A DNA stretch of 64,000 bases from Algoriphagus sp. Y33 (GCF_014838715.1 NZ_CP061947.1:6252001-6316000); one strand, 5' to 3'; positions 45,416 to 54,626 are shown, numbered from the stretch's first letter. Made by a program: numbers and translations. The notes: a model not told the origin generated them from the sequence alone.

Positions 45416-46710
45416 TGGAGGTTTTGAGCGTATTAGTATTAGTGCTTTCCTTTTTGTTCTTCTTGGGAATAGGAGTTCCTGTAGCATGGAGTTTAGGGCT
45501 TTCCAGCATGCTGACGTTGATGGTGACGGTTCAGACCATGCCGGCTATCACTACGATCGCACAGCGTATGGGGACAGGATTGGATAGTTTTTCCCTATTG
45601 GCAATTCCTTTTTTTATTCTTGCGGGTGAATTGATGAATAGGGGAGGTATCGCTAATCGATTGATAGAATTTGCCAAAGCACTCACAGGCAGAATGCGTG
45701 GAGGATTGCTTCACGTGAATATTATTGCAGCGATGTTGATGGGAGCGATTGCTGGGTCTGCGGTAGCTGCTGCGTCTTCCATGGGAGGTATTTTGGGCAA
45801 GAGGATGGAGAAAGAAGGGTATCCCAAAGAACTTGGAGCGGCAGTGAATATCACTTCTTCCACTACTGGTTTGATTATTCCACCGTCCAATGTTTTGATC
45901 GTTTATTCACTTGCTTCGGGTGGAGTTTCTGTTGCGGCATTATTTGTTGCGGGGTATTTGCCGGGATTGCTAGTCGGGGTTTTGCTAATGGTGACTGCAG
46001 CGATTATGGTGAAAATCCATAAGCTTCCGGCAGGAGATAGTTCATCTTTTGGTGTTATTCTAACTACATTCTGGAGGGCTGTCCCTAGTTTATTTCTACT
46101 AATCGTAGTGATAGGGGGAATTATCGGAGGTGTGTTTACCGCAACAGAAGCCTCGGCTATTGCAGTGGTTTATTCATTGGTATTATCGATGATCTATCGA
46201 GAGTTAAAAGTGAAAGATTTGCCTTCGGTATTGTTGAAGTCTGCAGAAACCACCGCAGTAGTGATGCTGTTGATCGCAACTTCCATGGCCATGTCCTGGG
46301 TGATGTCGAGTGAAGAAATTCCCCAAAATATCTCCAATGCCCTGCTGGGATTGAGCGATAATATTTTTGTTATCCTTATTATGATTAATGTACTCTTGCT
46401 ATTCGTTGGGATATTTATGGATATGACTCCGGCAGTATTGATTTTCACTCCTATTTTCTTGCCTGTGGTGACAGCATTGGGAGTGGATCCGGTACACTTT
46501 GGTATTATGATGGTGCTCAACCTATGTATTGGACTTTGTACACCGCCAGTGGGCTCTATCCTCTTTATTGGTGTAGGGGTAGCAAATACCACGATACAGA
46601 AAATTATGAAGCCTATGCTGCCATTCTACTTTGCAATGGTGTTGGCGTTGATCTTGATTATGCTATTCCCGGAAATTACGATGTGGCTTCCTAGGGTATT
46701 TGGAGTGTAA
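45415..46710 (+). CDS. TRAP transporter large permease (DctM family)
   Basis: The 431-residue protein has about 12 hydrophobic helices. DctM motifs are IPFFILAGELMNRGGIANRL, AGSAVAAASSMG, the NITSSTTGLIIPPSN loop, and LCTPPVGSILF in the second repeat. It is the translocating subunit of the TRAP system for the presumed uronate. A strong terminator follows at 46750-46785, ending the pectin locus. Confidence 0.95.
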   Translation: MEVLSVLVLVLSFLFFLGIGVPVAWSLGLSSMLTLMVTVQTMPAITTIAQRMGTGLDSFSLLAIPFFILAGELMNRGGIANRLIEFAKALTGRMRGGLLHVNIIAAMLMGAIAGSAVAAASSMGGILGKRMEKEGYPKELGAAVNITSSTTGLIIPPSNVLIVYSLASGGVSVAALFVAGYLPGLLVGVLLMVTAAIMVKIHKLPAGDSSSFGVILTTFWRAVPSLFLLIVVIGGIIGGVFTATEASAIAVVYSLVLSMIYRELKVKDLPSVLLKSAETTAVVMLLIATSMAMSWVMSSEEIPQNISNALLGLSDNIFVILIMINVLLLFVGIFMDMTPAVLIFTPIFLPVVTALGVDPVHFGIMMVLNLCIGLCTPPVGSILFIGVGVANTTIQKIMKPMLPFYFAMVLALILIMLFPEITMWLPRVFGV

Positions 46711-46749
46711 TGAGTTGTTTGATGTCGGATGCCCGATTTTAATACAAAA

Positions 46750-46785
46750 CGAAAAAACGGCAGTCGTAAAACTGCCGTTTTTTCG
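46750..46785 (+). terminator. Terminator of the TRAP operon
   Basis: A 15-base stem beginning CGAAAAAACGGCAGT pairs perfectly with its downstream complement around CGTAAA. It ends the dctPQM transcript. Confidence 0.92.
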
Positions 46786-46856
46786 TTTTGGCTTTTTTGA
46801 TCTTTAGGTGGAGATTTACGTAAATTGAGCATACAATCTTTACTTCTAGAATAATT

Positions 46857-47050
46857 ATGGACTCTATAATTGTAAATCCTAAAAATGAGAAAGAACTCAA
46901 ATTTATCCATATAAGAAAATACCTTTTAGAAGTTGCCCGTTAAAAGGATTTCCTTACCTGATTTTTTATGCAATTGAAGGAAATGTTATTGTGGTCTATT
47001 CAATTTTCAACACTTCGCTAAACCCTGCGAAATGGCCATGGAATAAGTGA
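46857..47050 (+). pseudogene. Collapsed ParE/RelE toxin-antitoxin remnant
   Basis: A 28-codon frame at 46857-46943, starting MDSIIVNPKNEKELKFI, looks like the front of a small Bacteroidota antitoxin. An overlapping second frame then encodes LKGFPYLIFYAIEGNVIVVY followed by SIFNTSLNPAKWPW and a stop at 47050. This is the C-terminus of a ParE/RelE-fold toxin. The middle of both genes is missing, consistent with one deletion joining antitoxin front to toxin tail. The rest of the gap up to the tandem repeat holds nothing recognised. Confidence 0.7.
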
Positions 47051-47104
47051 TCAACTTAATTTCTACTTTTTGAAACTTTTGTCAATATCTTGAGTTCGCT
47101 TTAT

Positions 47105-47195
47105 CCGACATCCGACATCCGACATCCGACATCCGACATCCGACATCCGACATCCGACATCCGACATCCGACATCCGACATCCGACATCCGACAT
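47105..47195. repeat. Thirteen-copy heptanucleotide tandem repeat
   Basis: CCGACAT is repeated exactly 13 times without interruption (91 bases). It ends four bases beyond the stop codon of the ABC-F gene, so it lies in that gene's 3' untranslated region. A related GATGTCGGATG stands at about 46720. Perfect short repeats like this are prone to slippage. Confidence 0.97.
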
Positions 47196-47199
47196 CAAA

Positions 47200-48831
47200 C
47201 TACCTCTCCACTTCCTTCAAATTCTCAATCTTTTTATTTCTCAAGAAGCCATTGATATCTTCGAAGTGCTCTTTCACCCGCTTGTTTCCAAATTCAAATA
47301 CTTTAGTGACCAATCCATCCAAGAAGTCTCTATCGTGGGATACGATGATTAGCGTACCGTCAAAGGCTTTCAATGCATCCTTGATGATATCCTTGGTCTT
47401 CATGTCCAGATGATTCGTAGGCTCATCGAGAATAAGCAAATTCACTGGTTCCAAAAGCAATTTGATCATCGCCAGCCGTGTTTTTTCTCCGCCGGAAAGC
47501 ACCTTTACCTTCTTGTTGATATCGTCGCCTTTGAACATAAATGCACCCAAAATATCCTTCACTTTGGTACGTACTTCGCCTACTGCTATATGATCGATGG
47601 TTTCGAAGATTGTCAGGCTTTCATCCAAGAGGGAAGCTTGATTCTGCGCGAAATAGCCGATCATGGAATTGTGTCCCAGCTCGCATTTGCCTTCAAAATC
47701 AATTTCTCCCATAATCGCCTTGATCATGGTGGATTTACCTTCCCCGTTTTTGCCGACAAAGGAAACCTTCTGTCCCCGTTCTATAGTCATGGAAGCATTC
47801 TTGAAGACTACATGCTCGTCGTAGCTTTTGCTCATATCCTCTACGATCACAGGGTAATTGCCTGATCTGGGAGAAGGAGGGAAGCGGAGTTTCAAGGCGG
47901 AGCTATCTACTTCATCCACCTCGATGATTTCCATTTTCTCCAGCATTTTCACCCGGGATTGTACTTGGAGTGTTTTGGAATAGGTCCCTTTGAAGCGGTC
48001 AATAAAGCCTTGGATATCTGCTATGGTAGCTTGTTGTTCTTCGTATTGCTTTTGCTGTTGCTCGCGACGTTCTCTTCGGAGTTCAAGGTAGTGGCTGTAT
48101 TTTGCTTTGTAATCGTACATACGCCCCATAGTGATCTCTATGGTACGTGTGGTAATATTATCCACAAAGGCTCTATCGTGGGAAATCACCACCACAGCTT
48201 TGGCCTTGTTCAGAAGAAAGTCTTCCAGCCATTGAATCGACTCGATGTCCAGGTGGTTGGTAGGCTCATCGAGGAGGATCAGGTCAGGCTTTTGCAAAAG
48301 TATTTTAGCCAACTCGATTCGCATTCTCCAACCTCCGGAAAACTCTGAAGTAGAACGGGTCAAGTCTGCTCTTTCGAAACCCAAACCAAGTAATACTTTC
48401 TCTACTTCTGCTTCATAGTTCACTTCCTCTATGGCATAGAATTTCTCCGAAAGCTCAGATACCTGCTCGATTAGCTTGTAGTATTCATCGGATTCGTAGT
48501 CAGTTCTCACGGTCAATTCCTCATTGATCCGTTCGATCTCCGTCTTCATATTCAGGTAGGAGGCGAATGCTTTGGAAGTTTCATCCATCACAGAGCAATC
48601 ATCCGATGTCAGTAGATGCTGTGGGAGATAAGCTACCACAAAGTCTTTTGGAGCAGATACAGAACCCGAACTGGGCTTGGTCTGACCTGCGATAATCTTT
48701 AGGAGTGTAGATTTGCCCGCACCGTTTTTACCCATAAGGGCTATTTTGTCGGTTTCATTGATGGCAAAGGAAATATTGCTAAAGAGTGTGGAACCGCTAT
48801 GGATGACGGCTACGTTATCTACTGAAATCAT
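47200..48831 (-). CDS. ABC-F family ATPase
   Basis: The 543-residue protein has two ABC domains and no membrane segment. Domain 1 has Walker A GKNGAGKST, signature SGGWRMR and Walker B DLILLDEPTNHLD; domain 2 has GKNGEGKST, LSGGEKTR and LLILDEPTNHLD. The linker is the charged ABC-F interdomain helix pair. ABC-F proteins act on ribosomes, from translation throttling (EttA) to antibiotic protection. This short-armed form is the common housekeeping type in Bacteroidota. A likely -7 element (TACCTTTG on the minus strand) lies at 48852-48859. Confidence 0.95.
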   Translation of the reverse strand: MISVDNVAVIHSGSTLFSNISFAINETDKIALMGKNGAGKSTLLKIIAGQTKPSSGSVSAPKDFVVAYLPQHLLTSDDCSVMDETSKAFASYLNMKTEIERINEELTVRTDYESDEYYKLIEQVSELSEKFYAIEEVNYEAEVEKVLLGLGFERADLTRSTSEFSGGWRMRIELAKILLQKPDLILLDEPTNHLDIESIQWLEDFLLNKAKAVVVISHDRAFVDNITTRTIEITMGRMYDYKAKYSHYLELRRERREQQQKQYEEQQATIADIQGFIDRFKGTYSKTLQVQSRVKMLEKMEIIEVDEVDSSALKLRFPPSPRSGNYPVIVEDMSKSYDEHVVFKNASMTIERGQKVSFVGKNGEGKSTMIKAIMGEIDFEGKCELGHNSMIGYFAQNQASLLDESLTIFETIDHIAVGEVRTKVKDILGAFMFKGDDINKKVKVLSGGEKTRLAMIKLLLEPVNLLILDEPTNHLDMKTKDIIKDALKAFDGTLIIVSHDRDFLDGLVTKVFEFGNKRVKEHFEDINGFLRNKKIENLKEVER

Positions 48832-49011
48832 AAGTCTTGGAAGTGAAGCGGCAAAGGTAAGAAATTGAGGATTGAAAAAACGTGTTCGCTGTGGGGAATT
48901 GGAACTCAGACATCTACCGTTTGCAGACTATATGAATATCAATTGTTTTCATTTGATTAAATGTTTTTCTAATAAAAAGAAACCAATTAGTTACTTTTAT
49001 GCTTTAAGGAA

Positions 49012-49341
49012 ATGAGGACAATCGAAGTTTATCGAGACTATTTCTGGGATTTTTATAATGATCAGAGCAAGTCTGTCAAAGACAAAATAGATTATGTCCT
49101 GAGTATTGTGATGAATGTTCAGTACATTCCTCAAAAGTTCTTCAAGCATATTGAAGATGGTGTTTATGAGATTAGGGTAAAAGTAGGAAGTGACATATAT
49201 CGGGTATCATGTTTTTTTGATGATGGAAAACTGGTCATTCTGTTAAATGGATTTCAAAAGAAAAGTCAGAAAACGCCCAAAGTAGAAATAGAAAGAGCAA
49301 TTAGACTTAGAAAGGAGTATTATGATGAAAAAGAGTCCTAA
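49012..49341 (+). CDS. HigB-like RelE-fold toxin
   Basis: The 109-residue protein matches the Gp49/HigB group: an N-terminal helix pair, VYEIRVKVGSDIYRVSCFFDDG in the central sheet, ILLNGFQKKSQKTPKVEI, then the C-terminal helix ending RLRKEYYDEKES. This fold cleaves ribosome-bound mRNA. It is full length and overlaps the antitoxin gene by 20 bases. Its C-terminus resembles the toxin remnant at 4514-4573, so related modules exist at both ends of the window. Confidence 0.9.
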   Translation: MRTIEVYRDYFWDFYNDQSKSVKDKIDYVLSIVMNVQYIPQKFFKHIEDGVYEIRVKVGSDIYRVSCFFDDGKLVILLNGFQKKSQKTPKVEIERAIRLRKEYYDEKES

Positions 49342-49621
49342 GACAATCAATGAACATTTTGATCAGAAATATGGTCAAATTGGAAGCGAATCCAGAAGAG
49401 GCTTTGAAGAAAAGGCACAGGCCTTTATGATTGCAGAGCTGGTGAAAGACGCTAGAGCGAAAGCCGATATTACTCAAGAGGAGTTGGCCCAAAGGCTAAA
49501 CGTTAAGCGTACGTATATTTCAAAGATCGAAAGGGCGGTAAGTGATATCCGTGTGTCCACTCTCAAAAAAGTGATTGAGGAAGGATTAGGAGGGAAGCTA
49601 CATATTACGGTTGAATTGTAA
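49322..49621 (+). CDS. HigA-like XRE antitoxin
   Basis: The 99-residue protein has an XRE helix-turn-helix (ARAKADITQEELAQRLNVKR, then YISKIERAVSDIRVSTLKK) and an N-terminal toxin-binding segment. It is the partner of the HigB-like toxin that overlaps it. The higB-higA order is standard for this family. The pair looks intact. Confidence 0.92.
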   Translation: MMKKSPKTINEHFDQKYGQIGSESRRGFEEKAQAFMIAELVKDARAKADITQEELAQRLNVKRTYISKIERAVSDIRVSTLKKVIEEGLGGKLHITVEL

Positions 49622-49640
49622 ATGCAGGACTTTGTAGTTC

Positions 49641-49775
49641 TGCCTGGTTATTTGTCTTCAGCTCAAAAAAGGTGGGTCTTATAAACACAAGATAGAACTG
49701 AAGGGAAGGAGTTTCTTATCGACCGGAATCGTTTTTCAGGATGGGCAAATAGCAATCAAGGCTTTGAAACAATAA
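49641..49775 (+). pseudogene. Possible truncated small gene
   Basis: From about 49665 the plus strand reads KKGGSYKHKIELKGRSFLST, then GIVFQDGQIAIKALKQ and a stop. There is no start codon in frame nearby and I do not recognise the family. The composition looks like a real protein C-terminus, so this may be debris linked to the toxin-antitoxin pair. Confidence 0.3.
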
Positions 49776-49824
49776 TTAGCAGGTAAGGAATCTTGCTACT
49801 TATGTCTTACATCTAGCTTCTAAA

Positions 49825-49863
49825 AAACAAAAAACCGCCCCGAACTTAATCGAAGCGGCTTTC
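49825..49863 (-). terminator. sucD terminator
   Basis: On the minus strand AAGCCGCTTCG pairs, with some G-T pairs, to CGGGGCGGTTT and is followed by a T run. It lies about 55 bases beyond the sucD stop. Confidence 0.7.
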
Positions 49864-49918
49864 AGGCATCGGACATCGGTCACCCGACCCGCCACGGCGG
49901 GCAGGCACCCAACAAATA

Positions 49919-50800
49919 TTATGCATTCACACCCAAAGCCTGTGCCATGGTAGCTCCGATCTCAGCCGGAGAATCTACTACGTGGATTCCGTTTTCTCTC
50001 ATAATTCTCATCTTGGCAGCTGCGGTATCGTCTGCTCCACCGATGATCGCACCTGCATGGCCCATTCGACGTCCGGCAGGAGCAGTCTGGCCGGCGATGA
50101 AACCTACTACAGGTTTTTTGTTGCCGTTTTCTTTGATCCACTTCGCAGCTTCAGCCTCGTAGTTTCCTCCGATCTCACCGATCATCACGATCGCGTCAGT
50201 TTCAGGATCTTCCATTAGCAACTGTACAGCTTGCTTGGTAGAGGTTCCGATGATCGGGTCACCACCGATACCGATAGCAGTAGATACCCCAAGACCTGCT
50301 TTGGCTACCTGATCAGCAGCTTCGTATGTCAGTGTTCCTGATTTGGATACGATGCCGATTCTTCCTGATTTGAATACGAAGCCTGGCATGATGCCTACTT
50401 TCGCTTCTCCCGGAGTGATTACGCCTGGGCAGTTGGGGCCGATTAGCGTAGCTCCTCTTTCTATAATATATGGTTTGGCTCTCATCATATCCGCTACAGG
50501 AATACCCTCTGTGATAGCGATGATGACTTTGATACCTGCATCAGCTGCTTCCATGATCGCATCAGCAGCAAATGCCGGTGGAACGAAAATGATGGAGGTA
50601 TCTGCACCGGTTTTTTGAACAGCTTCTTCTACAGAATTGAAAACAGGCTTTTCCAAATGAGTCGAGCCTCCTTTACCTGGAGTTACACCGCCGACTACGT
50701 TGGTACCGTATTCGATCATTTGCTGTGCGTGAAAAGAACCCTCAGACCCGGTGAACCCTTGTACGATTACCTTGGAATTTTTATTTACTAGTACACTCAT
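49919..50800 (-). CDS. sucD: Succinyl-CoA synthetase alpha subunit
   Basis: The 293-residue protein starts at the ATG at 50800 ([20 protein letters not shown]); the frame is open further upstream but that extension is not protein-like. It has the CoA-binding [31 protein letters not shown], and the phosphorylated His in [12 protein letters not shown]. It carries out substrate-level phosphorylation in the TCA cycle with SucC, which is not in the window. A well-formed promoter lies just upstream. Confidence 0.97.
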   Translation of the reverse strand: MSVLVNKNSKVIVQGFTGSEGSFHAQQMIEYGTNVVGGVTPGKGGSTHLEKPVFNSVEEAVQKTGADTSIIFVPPAFAADAIMEAADAGIKVIIAITEGIPVADMMRAKPYIIERGATLIGPNCPGVITPGEAKVGIMPGFVFKSGRIGIVSKSGTLTYEAADQVAKAGLGVSTAIGIGGDPIIGTSTKQAVQLLMEDPETDAIVMIGEIGGNYEAEAAKWIKENGNKKPVVGFIAGQTAPAGRRMGHAGAIIGGADDTAAAKMRIMRENGIHVVDSPAEIGATMAQALGVNA

Positions 50801-50823
50801 GATGCGATTTCTATAGTTTGGCA

Positions 50824-50853
50824 CAAAAATATAATAAACCCACCGCCCACAAA
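50824..50853 (-). promoter_or_regulatory. Bacteroidota-type promoter of sucD
   Basis: On the minus strand TTTG (50853-50850), an 18-base spacer and TATTTTTG (50831-50824) match TTTG...TAnnTTTG. The -7 element lies 24 bases before the sucD ATG. Confidence 0.7.
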
Positions 50854-51085
50854 AGAAAAGAAGAACAATATGCCGGGAATTCGGTGAATCTTTGAGAAAG
50901 TCAGGATTCCCGGGATGGATGGTGAATGAAATGGGGAAGATGTAGCAACGTCTTGAAGGACAGTACTGATGAATTAAGTGCGGATAAGATGCGTGTATAA
51001 GAAGCAAATGAGTTGATTTAAACTTGGGAGATCTATATTTTTTATATTTTCGACTAAATTTTGATTTGTAACTTACATTTGATCT

Positions 51086-52261
51086 ATGTTCAGCCTTAAA
51101 ATCCTCATCGTTGAAGATGATCCTGTGTCAGCGCTACTGCTGCAGCGAGCCTTGGAGAAGAATAGGCACGAAATTCTTGGAATAGCGGATTCAGGAGAAA
51201 AAGCACTGGATATTTTATCTGAGAATCATGCTGATATAGTGATGATGGATATCAACTTGTCAGGTGAACTTGATGGGATTAAAACCACCGAAATCATTAA
51301 TGAGACATACGGTGTCCCTGTAGTGTACCTAAGTGCAAGCTCTGATGCAGAGACGCTTAATAAAGTGGTGGGAACCAATCCAAGTGCTTATGTGATTAAG
51401 CCTTTCAACATTCGTGAATTGAACATGGTGATCGAATTGGCTATCTACAAAGACCGTAAAGAAAAAGAACTCCAAAAGCTTAATAATGAGTTGGAGGAAA
51501 AAGTAAAGCAGCGTACCGAGGAGCTTTACAATGCCAATAGAGAACTCACCAAGGCATTGGAAAAAGAGCGGGAAATCAATGAATTGAAATCCAGAATCGT
51601 TTTGAATGTTTCTCATGGCTTTAAAACTCCTCTCACGTCCATTTTGAGCTCAGCTCAATTGCTTCAGATCTATTCCGAAAAGGATCATCCCATGAGGCAG
51701 AAGATCACAAAGCATGCCTCCAAAATCGAACATTCGGTGAGAGCTCTTAATAACCTGCTTACGAGTGTGCTGTTTTTCGGTAAGGCAGATGCGAATAAAA
51801 TTGAGTTCAGGCCTAAAAAGATGTTTTTGGGAGCATTTGTCAAAGAGGTGCTTGATACAGTAAATGCAGGTATAGAAAACGGCGTGAAGATCAAATCTGA
51901 AATGGTGAATCTTCCCAAGGTAATTACTTCGGATAGCGAGTTGCTGTACCAGGTTTTCGAAAACTTGCTTTCAAACAGTATTAAGTACTCAAAGGAAGGA
52001 CAGGAGGTAATTTTCAAATTGGAATATGCTGACAATAAACTGATAGGAACAATTAAAGACTTTGGAATAGGAATTCCGGAGTCAGAACAAAACCAGCTTT
52101 TTGACCGTTTTTTCAGAGCAAAAAATGTAGGAGCCGTAGATGGATCCGGCTTGGGACTTTCCATAGTCAAAAAATGTGTTGATGTACTGAGAGGCGATAT
52201 TAGTTTTGAAAGCAATTCTAAAAAAGGCACCACCTTCAGGTTGGTGATTCCGGTAAACTGA
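51086..52261 (+). CDS. Response regulator-histidine kinase hybrid with altered H-box
   Basis: The 391-residue cytoplasmic protein has an N-terminal receiver domain (about 1-120: VEDD acidic pocket, MMDINLSG phospho-acceptor Asp, Lys in VIKPF), a coiled coil, a HisKA dimerisation helix and a HATPase domain ([27 protein letters not shown]). The H-box reads VSHGFKTPL; the residue after the phospho-accepting His is Gly where Glu or Asp is normal. No sensor domain is present, so input comes through the receiver. The ABC genes start two bases after its stop and are probably cotranscribed. Confidence 0.93.
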   Translation: MFSLKILIVEDDPVSALLLQRALEKNRHEILGIADSGEKALDILSENHADIVMMDINLSGELDGIKTTEIINETYGVPVVYLSASSDAETLNKVVGTNPSAYVIKPFNIRELNMVIELAIYKDRKEKELQKLNNELEEKVKQRTEELYNANRELTKALEKEREINELKSRIVLNVSHGFKTPLTSILSSAQLLQIYSEKDHPMRQKITKHASKIEHSVRALNNLLTSVLFFGKADANKIEFRPKKMFLGAFVKEVLDTVNAGIENGVKIKSEMVNLPKVITSDSELLYQVFENLLSNSIKYSKEGQEVIFKLEYADNKLIGTIKDFGIGIPESEQNQLFDRFFRAKNVGAVDGSGLGLSIVKKCVDVLRGDISFESNSKKGTTFRLVIPVN

Positions 52262-52263
52262 CT

Positions 52264-52896
52264 ATGCTCTTTGAATCAAGAAATTTAAAATACAGTCATC
52301 CCGGCCACCAGGCGTTGATTTTTCCGGATATCGTGTTGGAGCCTGGCGAGAGTTTGCTTGTACTTGGAAAGTCAGGATCAGGAAAAACCACACTGTTGAA
52401 TTTGCTGGCAGGACTGCTTAAGCCTGAGGCAGGTGAGGTGAAGCTGGCAGGAAAGCGTATTACTTCCATGAAAGGGCAAGCATTGGATTTGTTTCGCGGA
52501 AAAGAGATTGGGATAGTTTTCCAAAAGCCCCATCTTCTTGCAGCCTTGAATGTCAAAGAGAATCTTCAAATGGCTCATTTTCTAGGAAAGAAAAAGGGAC
52601 AGAATATTGATCAGTTATTGAAAGAATTGGGTTTGGGAGAAAAGGCAAAATCTTCTGTACTGACTCTAAGTGAAGGAGAGGCACAGCGTGTGTCCATTGC
52701 GAGGGCATTGGTCAATGGCCCAAAATTAATTATGGCAGATGAGCCTACTTCCAGCTTGGATGATGAAAATACGGAGAAAGTCATTACGCTTTTGAAAACT
52801 CAGGCGGTAAAAATCGGTGCAGCATTAATCATAGTTACCCATGATCAGCGTGTCAAGGCACATGTTTCCAATTTTGTAGAAGTTAGAACACCATGA
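52264..52896 (+). CDS. LolD/MacB-type ABC transporter ATPase
   Basis: The 210-residue ATPase has Walker A GKSGSGKTT (about 34-42), a Q-loop (VFQKPHLL), signature LSEGEAQRVSIARAL, Walker B LIMADEPTSSLDD and the switch His in IIVTHD. It pairs with the FtsX-type permease whose ATG overlaps its stop. The family drives lipoprotein release, peptide export or mechanotransmission rather than classical import. Confidence 0.94.
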   Translation: MLFESRNLKYSHPGHQALIFPDIVLEPGESLLVLGKSGSGKTTLLNLLAGLLKPEAGEVKLAGKRITSMKGQALDLFRGKEIGIVFQKPHLLAALNVKENLQMAHFLGKKKGQNIDQLLKELGLGEKAKSSVLTLSEGEAQRVSIARALVNGPKLIMADEPTSSLDDENTEKVITLLKTQAVKIGAALIIVTHDQRVKAHVSNFVEVRTP

Positions 52897-54158
52897 ATTT
52901 AGTTAAGCTAAGTTGGAAATATTTAACATTTAGACCACTTTCTACAGGGCTAAATGTGTTGTTGCTTGCCCTTGGATTGGCCATCATCACGGTTCTGGTA
53001 CTTATGCAAGATCAGTTTGAGAAGAAAATGAATCGGGATGCTGCGGGGATTGATCTGGTAGTCGGTGCAAAAGGAAGCCCTTTGCAATTGATTCTGGCAG
53101 GTGTTTACCATATTGATTTTCCCACAGGGAATATCTCCATGGAAGAAGCGCAGAAGCTTTCCGGAAACCGATTAGTGAAGAATATCATTCCTATGGCTTT
53201 GGGTGATAACTACCAAGGTTTTCGGATTGTAGGGACAAATCATGACTATCCGGCACTTTATGATGCCCAACTGCAAGATGGAAAGCTTTGGGAAAAACCA
53301 TTTGAAGTGGTGCTGGGAGCGGAGGTCGCAAAAAAGATAGGTTATAAGAAAGGAGATGAATTCGTGGGAAGCCATGGGATAAGCGAAGGCAGCCATGAGC
53401 ACGATGAAAATAAATTCAAAGTGGTAGGGGTGTTAGAGCCCGCGGGAAATGTACTGGACCGCTTAATTCTGACAAGTGTGGAATCCATTTGGTTCACGCA
53501 CGATGATGAAGAACCCGAAGAGCATGCGGATGCTACTGAGGATCACTCAGAGCATTCTGGCATTGGCTTTCAGGAATCAGTTGCTGCGAAAGGATTTCCT
53601 GCCTCTGATCAGGCTAGAGAATTAACCACACTTTTGATACAATACAGGAATCCGATGGCGGCGATTCAGCTTCCCCGCCTGATTAATTCAGGTACATCTA
53701 TGCAAGCGGCCTCTCCTTCTTTTGAGATGGCCAGACTATTCGAACTGCTTGGAGTGGGGATCACGCTATTGCAAGGACTTGCCGTGGTGATCATCGGGAT
53801 TTCAGGACTTGGGATTTTTATTGCACTGTATACTTCACTCAAAGAAAGAAAGTATGATCTGGCAATTCTTCGTGCTATCGGAGCATCTAGAGTCCAGCTA
53901 GTATTGTTGATCTTTCTTGAAGGAATTATGCTGACTTTCATGGGCGCAGCACTGGGTATTTTGCTTGGTCACGGCTTTCTGTCGTTGATTATTTCCCAGA
54001 GTGAGCAGGGCGTGGTGAGCAGTCTGCAGCCGTGGATTTTCTTGAAGGAAGAACTTTGGATAGTAGTGTATGCGTTAGCGGTGGGAGTTTTGTCATCTAT
54101 TATCCCTGCTCTTGCTGCTTATCAAACAAGTATTGCAAAGCAGTTGACAAAGGCTTAA
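52893..54158 (+). CDS. FtsX/MacB-type ABC permease with His/acid-rich loop
   Basis: The 421-residue permease has one N-terminal helix (LNVLLLALGLAIITVLVLM), a large extracytoplasmic MacB_PCD domain (about 40-285) and three C-terminal helices (FtsX domain, with SLKERKYDLAILRAIGAS). The periplasmic domain holds HGISEGSHEHDENK and HDDEEPEEHADATEDHSEH, dense in His, Asp and Glu, suggesting metal binding. With the DUF3299 protein next to it, a zinc- or copper-related transport role is plausible. The overlap with the ATPase gene is ATGA. Confidence 0.9.
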   Translation: MNLVKLSWKYLTFRPLSTGLNVLLLALGLAIITVLVLMQDQFEKKMNRDAAGIDLVVGAKGSPLQLILAGVYHIDFPTGNISMEEAQKLSGNRLVKNIIPMALGDNYQGFRIVGTNHDYPALYDAQLQDGKLWEKPFEVVLGAEVAKKIGYKKGDEFVGSHGISEGSHEHDENKFKVVGVLEPAGNVLDRLILTSVESIWFTHDDEEPEEHADATEDHSEHSGIGFQESVAAKGFPASDQARELTTLLIQYRNPMAAIQLPRLINSGTSMQAASPSFEMARLFELLGVGITLLQGLAVVIIGISGLGIFIALYTSLKERKYDLAILRAIGASRVQLVLLIFLEGIMLTFMGAALGILLGHGFLSLIISQSEQGVVSSLQPWIFLKEELWIVVYALAVGVLSSIIPALAAYQTSIAKQLTKA

Positions 54159-54185
54159 CTAGTGGCTGATTTAAAACCCGAATAT

Positions 54186-54626
54186 ATGAGAAAATTAAAA
54201 ATAGGTCTTTTGGCAGTTCTGGTAATGATTTTGGCACAAATGTCAGTTTTGGCGCAAAGTACCAATGTCTGGAAAAACCTTTCGGAGGTTACCTATAAAA
54301 TTTCTGAAGATGAATATGGAGAGCTTTATGTCCCGGTATTCTCTGAAAACATCACCAAGCTGGAAGGCAAGGTAGTGGAGGCAGATGGGTATATCATTCC
54401 TTTCGAGGGTATGTTCAAACCGGATCACATTATATTGTCTAGTTTACCTTTGGCGGAATGTTTCTTCTGTGGCTCTGGAGGCCCTGAGACCGTGATGGAG
54501 GTGGATATGGCTTCACCTATCAAATATACTTCAAATAGGGTTCGTGTGAGAGGAACACTTACGCTGAATAGTAAGGATCCTGAGAAACTGATGTATATTT
54601 TGACAAACGGAACGTTGGTGAATTAG
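54186..54626 (+). CDS. DUF3299-like periplasmic protein
   Basis: The ATG at 54186 gives a normal signal peptide (MRKLKIGLLAVLVM, ending VLAQ); a GTG at 54162 is less likely. The mature part has VEADGYIIPFEGM, an ECFFCGSGGPETVM stretch with two Cys, and a C-terminal VRVRGTLTLN, the DUF3299 pattern. The Cys pair plus Gly is reminiscent of a metal site. DUF3299 genes are found next to FtsX-type ABC permeases, including zinc-regulated clusters in Vibrio as I recall them. The ABC permease gene ends 27 bases upstream. Confidence 0.75.
   Translation: MRKLKIGLLAVLVMILAQMSVLAQSTNVWKNLSEVTYKISEDEYGELYVPVFSENITKLEGKVVEADGYIIPFEGMFKPDHIILSSLPLAECFFCGSGGPETVMEVDMASPIKYTSNRVRVRGTLTLNSKDPEKLMYILTNGTLVN

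Noticed and set aside
47090..47413. Open frame with repeated SDIRHPT peptide
   Set aside because: It is the translation of the CCGACAT tandem repeat running antisense into the ABC-F gene; the seven-base unit cannot keep a three-residue repeat by selection.
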